Below, piece by piece: positions 1 through 9,266 of a stretch of DNA of 64,000 nucleotides (position 1 is the stretch's first letter; each line of letters opens with the position of its first letter). Both the position numbers and the translations under genes were made by a program. The notes beneath the pieces were generated by a model. The model did no database searches, was not told where the DNA came from, and saw nothing but the letters and a program-made list of their open reading frames with translations. The DNA comes from a bacterium 0.1xD8-71 (GTDB lineage Bacteria > Bacillota > Clostridia > Lachnospirales > Lachnospiraceae), in assembly GCA_003612405.1 (NCBI GenBank), contig RAYR01000009.1, positions 124,001 to 188,000 on the forward strand, written 5' to 3'.

Positions 1-190
1 GCCCCTTACAGAAAGTACGCTGATTTCCCTGCTTCGGGATGTGGACAAGGGCAGAAGCGTTTCGGAAATCGCCGGAAAATATCATTTGGACGGGTATTTG
101 GCAGAACAGATCTGCCGGCTGTATCTGACGCATCCGGGTATCGGGGCAGCAGGGGTGCTGGATAAAATGGGGCTGCCCAGGGACAGGTGA
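1..190 (+). CDS. 3' end of an unidentified protein (partial)
   Basis: An open frame enters from the left edge and stops at the TGA at 188-190, leaving the last 62 residues of a protein whose start lies outside the window. The visible part is hydrophilic and probably helical. The stretch SVSEIAGKYHL reads like half of a helix-turn-helix, so a DNA-binding role is possible but not shown. Its GC content is much higher than that of the peptide synthetase locus that follows, so a composition boundary lies just after this stop. I do not recognise the family. Confidence 0.6.
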   Translation, partial: PLTESTLISLLRDVDKGRSVSEIAGKYHLDGYLAEQICRLYLTHPGIGAAGVLDKMGLPRDR

Positions 191-251
191 CAGTTTTTGG
201 ATGTTCATTTTTAAAGTTTTAATTTGCCTGATTAGAATAGCAGGGAATTAG

Positions 252-283
252 TGCTGGCTATTGCACCAGCAACTTGTTATAAT
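252..283 (+). promoter_or_regulatory. candidate promoter with inverted repeat for the NRPS-MATE operon
   Basis: A perfect -10 hexamer TATAAT lies at 278-283, 17 bases before the ATG at 301. No good -35 box is visible. The -35 region is instead occupied by an inverted repeat (TGCTGG, 8-base spacer, CCAGCA, 252-271). This fits a promoter controlled by a bound regulator, but no regulator gene sits beside it. Confidence 0.45.
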
Positions 284-300
284 ATGAGACAAAGGCACAA

Positions 301-3300
301 ATGAAGGGAGATATCAGAGTGGCTGATACTGTTCATGTAGATACGAAAGAAATTCAAAATTATTGTCATGATAATAAGATAGAGTTATATGATTTTGTTC
401 ATGCTGCGATTCTGCAAACATATTTAAGACTGGCAGGGGACTATTTTGATTATTTCACTAATGATAAAAAGGTTAAAGTGATAGATTTTATTATAGAGTC
501 CATAAATGTCTATGAAACAATTGAGTTACCTTTTGAAATAAATATATGCTCTAATAATGATAGTTTTACTGTTACTTATAAGAAAAAGAAATTAACGAAT
601 GAATTGAAAAATAATTTTTTGAATTGTATCCGAACAGTAATCTCGGATATGATTTTGAAAGAATATGTATATGATGTAAGACTGCTTTCTGATTCTGAAG
701 AACATGAAATTTATAAAACTTCTACCGGTAAGCCAATATATTATGATGAAAAAAAGACATGGATTGATACGTTTATTAAGAATGTAGAGATGCAGCCGGA
801 TCATATTGCTGTTGTTGATATTAATGGATCAATTACATACAAAGAACTGGATAATTTATCTGATATTATTGCATATTACTTATTGGAAAATGGAATACAG
901 ATTAACGATTTTGTTGCAATAAAATCCGAACGCAGAAAAGAATATATAATTGCTCTAATGGGAATCAATAAAGCCGGTGCCGCTTTTATTTCCATTGATG
1001 CAGAATATCCGGATACCCTATGCGATTATATCATGCAAAATTCAGGAGCTAAAATAGTACTTACTGATCTTAAAATCAAAGAAATTTTATCCCAATATCA
1101 TGAGCATAAAGTTGGCAATATCAACAGATCAAATCCGGATGGCCTTATATATATGATTTATACATCGGGCACAACGGGCAATCCGAAAGGGGTAATGATC
1201 AGACACAAGTCAATAACACATTGTAGTACATGGATAATCCCATATTTGAGACTTGACAATACAAAGCGGAATTTATTGCATACCACTTTTTCATTTGATG
1301 CGTCAATCGTGGATACGCTATTCCCTTTAATTGCCGGCGGTGTTATTTATATTGTTGATGAAAAAACAAGAATGAACTTAAGGTTGATGGCGCAATATAT
1401 TGAGGACAATAAAATAACAGGTTTTTCTTCAAGCTATGCATTCGGGAGAGAATTTTTAAGCAGATTTGATATTCAAGTCGATTATGTGATGCTTGGCGGA
1501 GAAGCTTTTTTGCCATTTAAAAAAGTTCCTTTCAGACTGATTAATGCATATGGTCCTACTGAATTTACGATTATTGCCACAGTTCATGATGTGAATCAAG
1601 ACAAGGATTATGTACCGCCTATTGGGAGACCTATTCCCGGTACGATTGCCCTTGTGCTGGATTGTTTTATGAAACCGGTACCTGTGAATACTCCCGGGGA
1701 GTTATACCTTTGTGGCTCACAAATTGCGGCAGGTTATTGTAATAACAGGATAGCCACGGAAAGGAATTTTATTTCATTTGATAATGGACTTGAATTCTAT
1801 AAAACCGGAGATCTGGTAAAATATAATAATGAGAATGAACTGATTTTTCTTGGCAGAATTGACAGACAAGTAAAACTTAGAGGTTTTCGTATTGAGCCCG
1901 CTCAGATTGAAAATAAAGTTATGCAATTTCAGCAGGTATTAGAATGCGTGGCAGCAGTCAAAAAAATTCATGGTACAAAAAAACTTTGTTTATATTATGT
2001 GGCGGCAGATAGAATATCAAAACAGGAACTTAAAAGTTACCTATCCCGCGAATTGGCTGAATATATGGTTCCGGAAGTATATATACAAATGGATCAGGTG
2101 CCAAAAACTAAAAACGGAAAAACGGATTTTAATAAATTGCCTGAAATACAATCAAATAATAATGAGTTGGATTATATTGCGCCCAAAAGTAATCTTGAAA
2201 ATAGATTTTGCAATACAATCTGTAAAATACTTGATTTAGATAAAATAGGATTAAATGATGATTTCTTTGAATTCGGGGGTGATTCATTAAAGTGCATGGA
2301 ACTAATTCAGGAATTAGACCTGCCATTGCTGGATATATCAGATATATATAATGGGCGCTGCATTAATAAGATTATTACCAATTACAAAAAAAGGATAGGT
2401 AAAGTCGGAACAGAATTACAAATTGCAAATATGAAAGATTCAGAATATCCATTACTCGGAGCCCAGGTGCATTTTTATAACATTCATAATTCTTTTGCCT
2501 CTAATACCAGTTGTAACTTACATGGCTTATTCTTGATGAATAAGGAAATTTATGCAGAACGACTGGTATGTGCAGTAAATAAAGTTATTAAAGCTCATCA
2601 TGCCTTTGGAAACAGGTTTTATTTGAGGGACGGAATGGTTTATCAAAAGTTTGATTCGTTGTACATCAAGGATATCAAACTTGAAAAAACAACCGAATTG
2701 GAACTACAAAACAACCTGAGTGATTTAGTTAAACCATATGACATATTTAGCGAACCATTATATAGAATACGTATATTTCAAACAGAGAAAGACAACGTTT
2801 ATCTGTTTACAGAATTTCATCATCTGATTTTTGACGGATACTCATTTAGTATTTTCTGGTCTAAACTTAGCGAGGCCTATCATGGCAAAAAATTGAGGGA
2901 AGATCAATATTATAGATTTTTATACCATCAAAAGTTAGCTGTTGAATTTAGTATGGGAGAAAAACCTGTAATCAATGAAAATTGTATTATGCCATTTGAT
3001 TATCAGGAAGCAAATTGTGTCAAAACGGAGGATAGAGAAGATGCTTTTCAATTTATCTTACCACTGAAAAATGATAAATTAGAAGAACTTTGTAGTAGAT
3101 ATAATGTATCCCCCAATGCATTGTTTATGGGATGTTATTTATTGACGATGTATAAGCAGACGAATAAAAAAAGACTCTGTGTGTCCTGGATATACAACGG
3201 AAGAGACTTGAGTTTTACTGAAGACTGTATTGGCTTGATGATAAATTTATTGTTTGTAAACTGCCAAATTGATGAAGAACAATCCATATATCAATTTCTA

Positions 3301-3654
3301 AAAGATGTAAAAATGAATATTGACCAAAGCTTATCGGATAGTTTTTATAATGGATATGCTTTAAGAGATCTGCTGGAAGATCCCATTTGCTGTTTTCAAT
3401 ATCAGGAGTTGATGCAGGATGATTCAAATGAATTATTCAAAGAACGCATAGAATTGCCCAATCCTCTGTTTAAACCCGCATATTTCTGGGAATTTGAGGT
3501 AAAAAATGATGGTTCAGACATTAGTGCTGCCTGTCTTTTTAATAGCGACTATTATAAAAAGAGCACTGCTTTGAATTTCTTGAAAGAATTTGAAAATATC
3601 ATAGTAAAATTTGCTGATGGAATAGGGTGGGTTAAGGATGTCTTTAACAGGTAA
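301..3654 (+). CDS. nonribosomal peptide synthetase, A-T-C module
   Basis: A single-module nonribosomal peptide synthetase of 1117 residues. Residues 1-150 resemble the worn C-terminal part of a condensation domain. The adenylation domain follows (about 155-615), with the nucleotide loop YTSGTTGNPKG at 287-297, NAYGPTE, the LRGFRIEP hinge and the catalytic lysine K607 in PKTKNGK. A carrier domain has DDFFEFGGDSL with the phosphopantetheine serine at S662. A condensation domain (about 715-1110) has intact HHxxxDG (H840, H841, D845, G846). No thioesterase or reductase release domain is present, so the product must be released by another protein or by condensation onto an acceptor. A hand alignment to the GrsA pocket gives the tentative code DAVSMGAIIK, suggesting a hydrophobic amino acid; this is weak. 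The stop overlaps the exporter start by 17 bases. The gene is far more AT-rich than its neighbours, suggesting transfer. Confidence 0.88.
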   Translation: MKGDIRVADTVHVDTKEIQNYCHDNKIELYDFVHAAILQTYLRLAGDYFDYFTNDKKVKVIDFIIESINVYETIELPFEINICSNNDSFTVTYKKKKLTNELKNNFLNCIRTVISDMILKEYVYDVRLLSDSEEHEIYKTSTGKPIYYDEKKTWIDTFIKNVEMQPDHIAVVDINGSITYKELDNLSDIIAYYLLENGIQINDFVAIKSERRKEYIIALMGINKAGAAFISIDAEYPDTLCDYIMQNSGAKIVLTDLKIKEILSQYHEHKVGNINRSNPDGLIYMIYTSGTTGNPKGVMIRHKSITHCSTWIIPYLRLDNTKRNLLHTTFSFDASIVDTLFPLIAGGVIYIVDEKTRMNLRLMAQYIEDNKITGFSSSYAFGREFLSRFDIQVDYVMLGGEAFLPFKKVPFRLINAYGPTEFTIIATVHDVNQDKDYVPPIGRPIPGTIALVLDCFMKPVPVNTPGELYLCGSQIAAGYCNNRIATERNFISFDNGLEFYKTGDLVKYNNENELIFLGRIDRQVKLRGFRIEPAQIENKVMQFQQVLECVAAVKKIHGTKKLCLYYVAADRISKQELKSYLSRELAEYMVPEVYIQMDQVPKTKNGKTDFNKLPEIQSNNNELDYIAPKSNLENRFCNTICKILDLDKIGLNDDFFEFGGDSLKCMELIQELDLPLLDISDIYNGRCINKIITNYKKRIGKVGTELQIANMKDSEYPLLGAQVHFYNIHNSFASNTSCNLHGLFLMNKEIYAERLVCAVNKVIKAHHAFGNRFYLRDGMVYQKFDSLYIKDIKLEKTTELELQNNLSDLVKPYDIFSEPLYRIRIFQTEKDNVYLFTEFHHLIFDGYSFSIFWSKLSEAYHGKKLREDQYYRFLYHQKLAVEFSMGEKPVINENCIMPFDYQEANCVKTEDREDAFQFILPLKNDKLEELCSRYNVSPNALFMGCYLLTMYKQTNKKRLCVSWIYNGRDLSFTEDCIGLMINLLFVNCQIDEEQSIYQFLKDVKMNIDQSLSDSFYNGYALRDLLEDPICCFQYQELMQDDSNELFKERIELPNPLFKPAYFWEFEVKNDGSDISAACLFNSDYYKKSTALNFLKEFENIIVKFADGIGWVKDVFNR

Positions 3655-5320
3655 AAAAGATAGTTTTATAACAAAAATATATGCGAGATTGTTACCGGTG
3701 CAGATAATATTGGTGGCGATTCAATCAATCAATGGAATTGTAGACGGCATTATGGGAAGTCGATTGCTGGGGAGCGATGCAATGGCGGCAGTTGGTCTTT
3801 TTGCACCTCTCCTTACACTTTTATATGCTTTTGGATGCATAATAATTGTGGGATCTCAGATAGTAGGTTCCCATTATGCCGGCAAAGGGGAGACAGATAA
3901 AATTAGTAAAATTTTTTCAGTTACACTTTGCTTTATTGCAATTGTAGGATTTATTGCGGCGATATTCATTAGTATATTTAATGCTCAACTGTCTACATTA
4001 CTAAAAGGTGATAATCTGTTATCGGATTATATGCTGGGGGTTGCATTTTCATTTTTGTTTGATTCGCTTTGCGGAGTTCTGTCTGATTACCTTCAATTAA
4101 TCGGAAATGTTAAAAGAACATACATAGGACTTATTGCTTTAATTACATCGAATATATTATTAAATGTTATTTTTATCAGATTTTTGGAACTTGGAATTTT
4201 CGGGTTGGGACTTGCAACAACGTTAAGTACATTCATTACATGTTTTATTATGGCCGGTGTTTTTTTTGATTCAAAATCTCCAATACATTTTACTTTAATG
4301 CAGTTGCCATGGAGAAAATTGGGTGAAATTTTGCGTTTTGGCTCATCAGCGGCGACATTTAATATTGTTCTTGCTTTAAAAGGTTTTGCATTAAACTATA
4401 TTGTGTTATTTTTTGGCGGGCAAATTGCACTTGGCGCCATGGCTGTGGAAAACTCCATTCTTGGTTTGATAGGTGCAATTAGTGTGGGAATCGGTACAAC
4501 AACCCTTACGATAGGCAGCGTATTTTATGGAGAGGAGGATAGGGAAGCCGTCAAATCAGTATTTAGAGTTTCCCTCAAAGTTGGTATTACGCTCGCTCTT
4601 ATTGTGACAATTGTTATTATGGGATTTTCCCGTCCTTTATCAGTTATGTTCTATGGAAAAGAAGCAGCTGTCAGAAGTATATTACAAGATATACTCGTTT
4701 TATCAACGATATATATTCCGCTAAATGTAATTATTTGTGTTTTTACTAAAATGTATCATATACAAGGGCAGATGATTCTTACAAATATTCTTTCCTTCCT
4801 GGAAAATGGACTTGTTATCATAGTTGCATTTGTTTTGGGAATTTTATTTAGATTAAGAGGAATTTGGTTATCATTACCTGTCAGCAGTCTTATGCTTTTA
4901 TTAGGCTTGATTGCTTATATCTGGATAAAAAACAAAAAAATTTCCTTTGAAGAGGAAGAACTGATATTGCTAAGTGATACTTTTAGAGGAAATTCTGATA
5001 ACAATATGTATATAAATATCTTCGGCGATACTGATATTAGTGAAATCCTCAGTCAAATTAAAGCTTTTATAATATGTCATGAAGTAAATAAACATGACGC
5101 TGAAAATTTCTTTGCATATATTGTTGAGCTGATAAAGCATCAATTTAAACAATATAATATGTTTAATATCAGTATTATTTATAAAGAGAATAATATCATT
5201 GTGAGAATAAGAAATAATGACAGGGATTTCAAACCTTTGAATATAAGTAGTGAATACAAAACAGAAATTCAAACTCATCTTGGGATAAGTGAAGTCAAGG
5301 TATCACTGCAAACGGAATAG
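3638..5320 (+). CDS. MATE-family exporter with C-terminal ATPase-like domain
   Basis: A 560-residue integral membrane protein. Residues 1-440 form about twelve hydrophobic segments with MATE features: an early QSINGIVDGIMGSRLLG segment and a repeated half. MATE pumps export small molecules using Na+ or H+ gradients. Residues from about 450 form a soluble domain resembling the HATPase fold of RsbW-type anti-sigma factors (FFAYIVELIKHQF, then IRNNDRDFKPL). The N-box lacks its usual asparagine, so ATP binding is doubtful. Translation is probably coupled to the synthetase, whose last 17 bases it overlaps, and both genes share the same AT-rich composition. The obvious inference is export of the synthetase product, though the substrate is unknown. 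Confidence 0.83.
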   Translation: MSLTGKKDSFITKIYARLLPVQIILVAIQSINGIVDGIMGSRLLGSDAMAAVGLFAPLLTLLYAFGCIIIVGSQIVGSHYAGKGETDKISKIFSVTLCFIAIVGFIAAIFISIFNAQLSTLLKGDNLLSDYMLGVAFSFLFDSLCGVLSDYLQLIGNVKRTYIGLIALITSNILLNVIFIRFLELGIFGLGLATTLSTFITCFIMAGVFFDSKSPIHFTLMQLPWRKLGEILRFGSSAATFNIVLALKGFALNYIVLFFGGQIALGAMAVENSILGLIGAISVGIGTTTLTIGSVFYGEEDREAVKSVFRVSLKVGITLALIVTIVIMGFSRPLSVMFYGKEAAVRSILQDILVLSTIYIPLNVIICVFTKMYHIQGQMILTNILSFLENGLVIIVAFVLGILFRLRGIWLSLPVSSLMLLLGLIAYIWIKNKKISFEEEELILLSDTFRGNSDNNMYINIFGDTDISEILSQIKAFIICHEVNKHDAENFFAYIVELIKHQFKQYNMFNISIIYKENNIIVRIRNNDRDFKPLNISSEYKTEIQTHLGISEVKVSLQTE

Positions 5321-5422
5321 GATATCTTTCTTTGCTGGTTGGGGATTTTCTTCATAATTGGATTCCAGAAGATGTTGCGTTTCATCAAGCGTGATCTTGC
5401 CTTCTATAATCTTATTATACAT
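5303..5422 (-). CDS. 39-codon reading frame resembling a VbhA-type antitoxin motif (remnant?)
   Basis: On the minus strand an ATG at 5422 opens a 39-residue frame ending in TGA at 5303, overlapping the 3' end of the exporter gene. The peptide contains IIEGKITLDETQHLLESNY, which resembles the short helical motif of antitoxins that inhibit Fic AMP-transferases (VbhA family). An in-frame TAA lies a few codons upstream and there is no clear ribosome binding site, so it may be the scar of a lost gene rather than an active one. No Fic protein is in the window. Confidence 0.3.
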   Translation of the reverse strand: MYNKIIEGKITLDETQHLLESNYEENPQPAKKDILFRLQ

Positions 5423-5533
5423 GGCTGTTATTGAAAATACAATTTATTCTGTACATTTGCGGGTATGGATGATAAGCTGTAACAATAGAAAGTTTCGTGA
5501 CAGTATCAAGAGGATATAAAGGTTGGAAATATA

Positions 5534-6997
5534 ATGCAGATCATAAGAAGCAATAGGGCACAATTTGAGTATGACATTCATGCGCTGGTGAAAGCTTTTT
5601 ATCCGGAATGGGAGTTGAAGGTGCTGACACCGGCTTCCGTCATCAAGGATAAAAAAATCTTGGAGATTTTGCCGGTGATGGAACTTTCCTTTGGTGATTG
5701 TGAAGTCATGCTAAAGATTTATAATAGTTTACATAACTCTGAACACACCTATATCTGGAATGACACAGACAAGGCGGAGCAGGAGGAATATAAGAACGGG
5801 TTCAAGCGCTTTCTCTATAACTCCCTACGGGAGGAGACAGGACGTTCTCTGCCCTGGGGAAATCTGACGGGGATCCGTCCCACGAAGATTGCGATGACGA
5901 TGCTGGAACAGGGTAAAAGCGAAGAAGAGATAGCGGAATTTTTAAAGAACGAGCATTTCGTGAGTGATGAGAAGACAGCGCTCGGGATTGAGATTGCCAG
6001 GAGGGAGAGAGGAATACTCAGTACACTGCATTATGAGGAGGGGTACAGTCTCTATATTGGGATACCGTTTTGTCCTACCACCTGCCTGTACTGTTCTTTT
6101 ACTTCTTATCCCATTGGATTGTGGCATGAGCGGGTGGGAGAGTATCTGACGGCATTGGAGAAGGAGATGGATGCGGCGGCATCCCTCTGTCAGGATAAGA
6201 TACTGGATACGGTCTATATTGGCGGCGGTACGCCCAGCGCCCTGTCGGCGGCAGAGCTGGAGAGACTGTTAAAGAAGCTGAGAAGTACCTTTGATTTTGG
6301 TACAGTACAGGAATTTACGGTGGAAGCCGGACGGGCGGACAGTATTACGCCGGAGAAACTGCAAGTGCTCCATGCATATGGAGTGACCAGGATTTCGGTC
6401 AATCCCCAGACCATGAAACAGGAGACATTACAGCTGATTGGCAGACAGCATACGGTAGAACAGGTGGCGGATGCTTTCGGTATGGCGCGTCAGGCAGGAT
6501 TTGACAATATCAATATGGACATCATTCTGGGGCTTCCGGGGGAAGATGCGGCAGATGTGGCGCATACCATTGAGGCCATAAAAGAACTGGCGCCGGAGGC
6601 GTTGACAGTACATTCTCTTGCGGTAAAGCGGGCTTCCAGACTACAGCAGTGGATTGAAAAGAACGGGGTTACGGCTTATAACAATACGGAAGAGACCATG
6701 CGGATCGCGGCGAAAGGTGCAGCGGATATGGGGATGGTGCCTTATTATCTCTACCGGCAGAAGAATATGTCCGGCAACTTTGAGAATGTAGGATACTCCA
6801 GGAAGGGAAAATATGGTATCTACAATATTCTTATCATGGAGGAGATGCAGACCATTGTGGCATTGGGCGCCGGTTCCATTAGCAAGAGGGTGTATTCAGA
6901 CGGACGGATTGAGCGCAGCGAAAATGCAAAGGACGTAGAGACCTATATGAGAAATATGGAAGAGATGATTGAACGGAAGAGACGGCTGCTGGGATAG
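5534..6997 (+). CDS. hemZ: HemZ-like radical SAM coproporphyrinogen dehydrogenase
   Basis: A 487-residue radical SAM enzyme of the oxygen-independent coproporphyrinogen III oxidase superfamily. About 160 N-terminal residues precede the core, an arrangement typical of HemZ. The [4Fe-4S]/SAM motif is C180-TTP..C184-LY-C187, followed by the glycine-rich YIGGGTPSAL and the VNPQTM segment. HemZ-type enzymes are credited with oxidative decarboxylation of coproporphyrinogen III. No other late heme genes are in this window; the distant 45-54 kb cluster stops at siroheme, so the substrate here is uncertain. The start is preceded by a modest AAAGG. Base composition returns to that of the host chromosome at this gene. 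Confidence 0.82.
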   Translation: MQIIRSNRAQFEYDIHALVKAFYPEWELKVLTPASVIKDKKILEILPVMELSFGDCEVMLKIYNSLHNSEHTYIWNDTDKAEQEEYKNGFKRFLYNSLREETGRSLPWGNLTGIRPTKIAMTMLEQGKSEEEIAEFLKNEHFVSDEKTALGIEIARRERGILSTLHYEEGYSLYIGIPFCPTTCLYCSFTSYPIGLWHERVGEYLTALEKEMDAAASLCQDKILDTVYIGGGTPSALSAAELERLLKKLRSTFDFGTVQEFTVEAGRADSITPEKLQVLHAYGVTRISVNPQTMKQETLQLIGRQHTVEQVADAFGMARQAGFDNINMDIILGLPGEDAADVAHTIEAIKELAPEALTVHSLAVKRASRLQQWIEKNGVTAYNNTEETMRIAAKGAADMGMVPYYLYRQKNMSGNFENVGYSRKGKYGIYNILIMEEMQTIVALGAGSISKRVYSDGRIERSENAKDVETYMRNMEEMIERKRRLLG

Positions 6998-7052
6998 CGT
7001 AGCCGTAGATGGTAAGGGGGAAGACAGAACAGGGGAAGAAAAGGGTAATCTG

Positions 7053-7748
7053 ATGAAAATAACGATTATACACGGACAGAGCCATGAGGGTACTACCTGT
7101 CATGTTGCAAGAACGTTGACGGAGAAACTGGAGGGTGAAGTGAAAGAGTTTTTCCTGCCCAGAGATTTTGGCGAGCAATGTGTGGGCTGTACCGTCTGTT
7201 TTGAAGAAACGGAGAGTAAATGTCCGCATTATACCAGACTTGCTCCGCTGACAGAGGCCCTGGACGAAGCCGATGTGATTATATTGGCCAGTCCCGTCTA
7301 TGTATATCATGTGACGGGGGCGATGAAGTCTTTTCTGGATCATTATGGGTGGCGGTGGATGGTGCACCGTCCGGAAGAGAAGATGTTTGCCAAACAGGCT
7401 GTCTGTATTTCCACGGCGGCCGGGGCAGGCATGAAAAGTGCGAACAAGGATATGGCGGACAGTACGTTCTTCTGGGGTGTGGGGAAAACATACCGCTATG
7501 GAATCGCTGTGATGGCGGTATCCTGGGATGGTGTCAGTGCCCGAAAGAAGCGGAGCATTGAAAAGAAAACAGATTCCCTGGCACGGAAAATAAAGAAAAA
7601 ACAAAACCATGTCAGGCCCTCTCTGAAAACGAAGATTTTCTTTTATGCCATGCGGCAGATGCAGAAACGAGGATGGAATGAAGCAGACGCCGAGTATTGG
7701 CGCCAAAAAGGCTGGACGCAGAAAAAGCGTCCATGGAGTATTTCCTGA
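7053..7748 (+). CDS. iron-sulfur flavoprotein-like NAD(P)H:flavin oxidoreductase
   Basis: A 231-residue flavodoxin-fold protein. The N-terminal strand and loop (KITIIHGQSHEGTT) is the FMN phosphate site, and ASPVYVYHVTGAMKSFLDH is the typical second flavin-binding loop. A compact cysteine cluster (C43-x2-C46-x2-C49-x7-C57) matches the [4Fe-4S] spacing of the Isf iron-sulfur flavoproteins, which move electrons between ferredoxin and small acceptors in anaerobes. I chose ATG 7053 because the fold begins there; a longer frame from 6969 overlaps hemZ and adds no recognisable residues. The basic C-terminal tail is of unknown use. It lies 55 bases after hemZ, so co-transcription is plausible. Confidence 0.75.
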   Translation: MKITIIHGQSHEGTTCHVARTLTEKLEGEVKEFFLPRDFGEQCVGCTVCFEETESKCPHYTRLAPLTEALDEADVIILASPVYVYHVTGAMKSFLDHYGWRWMVHRPEEKMFAKQAVCISTAAGAGMKSANKDMADSTFFWGVGKTYRYGIAVMAVSWDGVSARKKRSIEKKTDSLARKIKKKQNHVRPSLKTKIFFYAMRQMQKRGWNEADAEYWRQKGWTQKKRPWSIS

Positions 7749-7752
7749 GGGA

Positions 7753-9126
7753 CTATATTTTAATCTGTGTCCATTTTCCTTTTTTAAACCGTATGGATGC
7801 AAAGGTAAAGCGTGAGATCTGATCCGCCAGGACGCCCAGCCAGATACCGACGATTCCCAGGCCGAACACATAACCGCCCAGAATGGAGCCGATGGTACGG
7901 ATAAAGGTGACGCTGATGGTAGAGGCAACGGCGGTGTAGAGGGTATCGCCCGCACCGCGCAGACATCCCATGTACACGACCTGGCTGATCTGGAAAATAA
8001 CCACGAAAATGATGACATGCATGATTCTGACACCGATCATGACAATCATCTTCTCCTGAAAGAAAAGTCTCATGAGCGGCGCGGCGCCCACATAATAAAC
8101 GACGGCCAGACAGGCGGAAATAATACCGCCGAACATCCTGCATATGCTGCCGTATTCTTTGGCCAGTTCTTCATCCCCGGCGCCGAGACTGCGTCCGATC
8201 AACGCCACCGCAGCGGCCTGTAGTCCGTCCCCGAAAGAGAAGGACAGGGCCATGATGTTCATGCCGACCTGATGTGCAGCCATGGCATTGGTTCCTTGTC
8301 TTGCGGCCATAATTGCCGTCAGCATGAAACCGATCCGCATAAGAAGCTGTTCAAAGAATACGCTGTAACCTACTTTTACTAAATGCAGGAGACTGTTCAT
8401 GGCAGGCAGGATCCTGTTTTTGATGATATAGGGAAGACTGATAAACCCTTCCGGATTAAGGATGGAGAGGAAACTCATAATACTGGCTACAACCGTGCCC
8501 AGTACGGTAGCCAGAGCCGCGCCGTGGATGCCCAGGGCAGGGAAACCGAAATGCCCGTTGATCAGTAAATAGTTAAATATAATATTCACCGTGTTGGAGG
8601 TCACATTGGTGCGCATGGTGATCTTGGTGTTGCCGGCGCCTCTCTGTGCGGAATTGATGCCCATCTGGATACAGTTAAAGATCATGCCGCCCATGATGAT
8701 TCTGAAATAGGCAACAGCGCTGTCGTGGGTTTCCGGGGTGGAGCCGCACATATGAATGATGGGACTGGCCAGTACTACAAAAAGGCAACTGAGGATGATT
8801 GCGGCAACAAGGATAAAGAGGAGGGCGGTGCTGAGAATCCGGTTTGCTTCCTCTGCCTTGTTTTCTCCCCGCCTTCTGGCAACCAGCGCTGATATAGCCA
8901 CATTTAAGGCGAAGAAAAGCGCCAGTCCGATAAATTTCGGCTGGGTTGTGAGTCCTACCGCAGCTACTGCATAGGATCCCAGGGAGCTGACCATCAGGGA
9001 ATCTACCAGGCCGGCAAAAGCCACGAAAAAAGATTCCACAATGGACGGCCATGCCATCTGGAAAGTAATGTGGATATTTTCTTTGCTGTGTTTTGCCTGT
9101 CTGTCTTTGCATAATTGCAGTTTCAT
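7753..9126 (-). CDS. MATE-family multidrug/metabolite efflux protein
   Basis: A 457-residue polytopic protein with about twelve membrane segments in two related halves (MAWPSIVESFFVAFAGLVDS in the first, AIMAARQGTNAMAAHQVGMN in the second), both typical of NorM/DinF-type MATE pumps. It should export cationic or amphipathic compounds in exchange for Na+ or H+. Its substrate cannot be read from sequence. It converges on the flavoprotein gene with only 4 bases between stops. It has no C-terminal ATPase-like domain, unlike the exporter at 3638, and its composition is host-like, so the two pumps are not recent duplicates. Confidence 0.88.
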   Translation of the reverse strand: MKLQLCKDRQAKHSKENIHITFQMAWPSIVESFFVAFAGLVDSLMVSSLGSYAVAAVGLTTQPKFIGLALFFALNVAISALVARRRGENKAEEANRILSTALLFILVAAIILSCLFVVLASPIIHMCGSTPETHDSAVAYFRIIMGGMIFNCIQMGINSAQRGAGNTKITMRTNVTSNTVNIIFNYLLINGHFGFPALGIHGAALATVLGTVVASIMSFLSILNPEGFISLPYIIKNRILPAMNSLLHLVKVGYSVFFEQLLMRIGFMLTAIMAARQGTNAMAAHQVGMNIMALSFSFGDGLQAAAVALIGRSLGAGDEELAKEYGSICRMFGGIISACLAVVYYVGAAPLMRLFFQEKMIVMIGVRIMHVIIFVVIFQISQVVYMGCLRGAGDTLYTAVASTISVTFIRTIGSILGGYVFGLGIVGIWLGVLADQISRFTFASIRFKKGKWTQIKI

Positions 9127-9158
9127 AGTTGTCCCGGCCTGTTCCTTTTTTGTTTGTC

Positions 9159-9199
9159 AAAAGCAGCGTTCCCTCTCCTATGGATGAAACGCTGCTTTT
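9159..9199 (-). terminator. intrinsic terminator after the phosphoribosyltransferase-like gene
   Basis: Arms AAAAGCAGCGTT (9159-9170) and AACGCTGCTTTT (9188-9199) pair perfectly over 12 bases, ending in a T-run on the minus strand. It lies 68 bases beyond the stop of the minus-strand gene at 9267 and before the MATE start, separating the two units. Confidence 0.85.
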
Positions 9200-9266
9200 C
9201 TGGTTTCCTGTTCTATATCTGTTCCGATAGTCTCTTAAGAGAGACTTTCAACGATAAAGCCTGTCG

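Noticed and set aside
301..5320. A dipeptide-aldehyde or pyrazinone NRPS of gut Clostridia
   Set aside because: Those have two A-T modules and a terminal reductase; this one has a single A-T-C and no reductase.
6879..8033. Long minus-strand reading frame opposite hemZ and the flavoprotein gene
   Set aside because: It overlaps two well-supported genes and the MATE gene, is Pro/Ser/Cys/His-rich and has no domain; it is a shadow frame.
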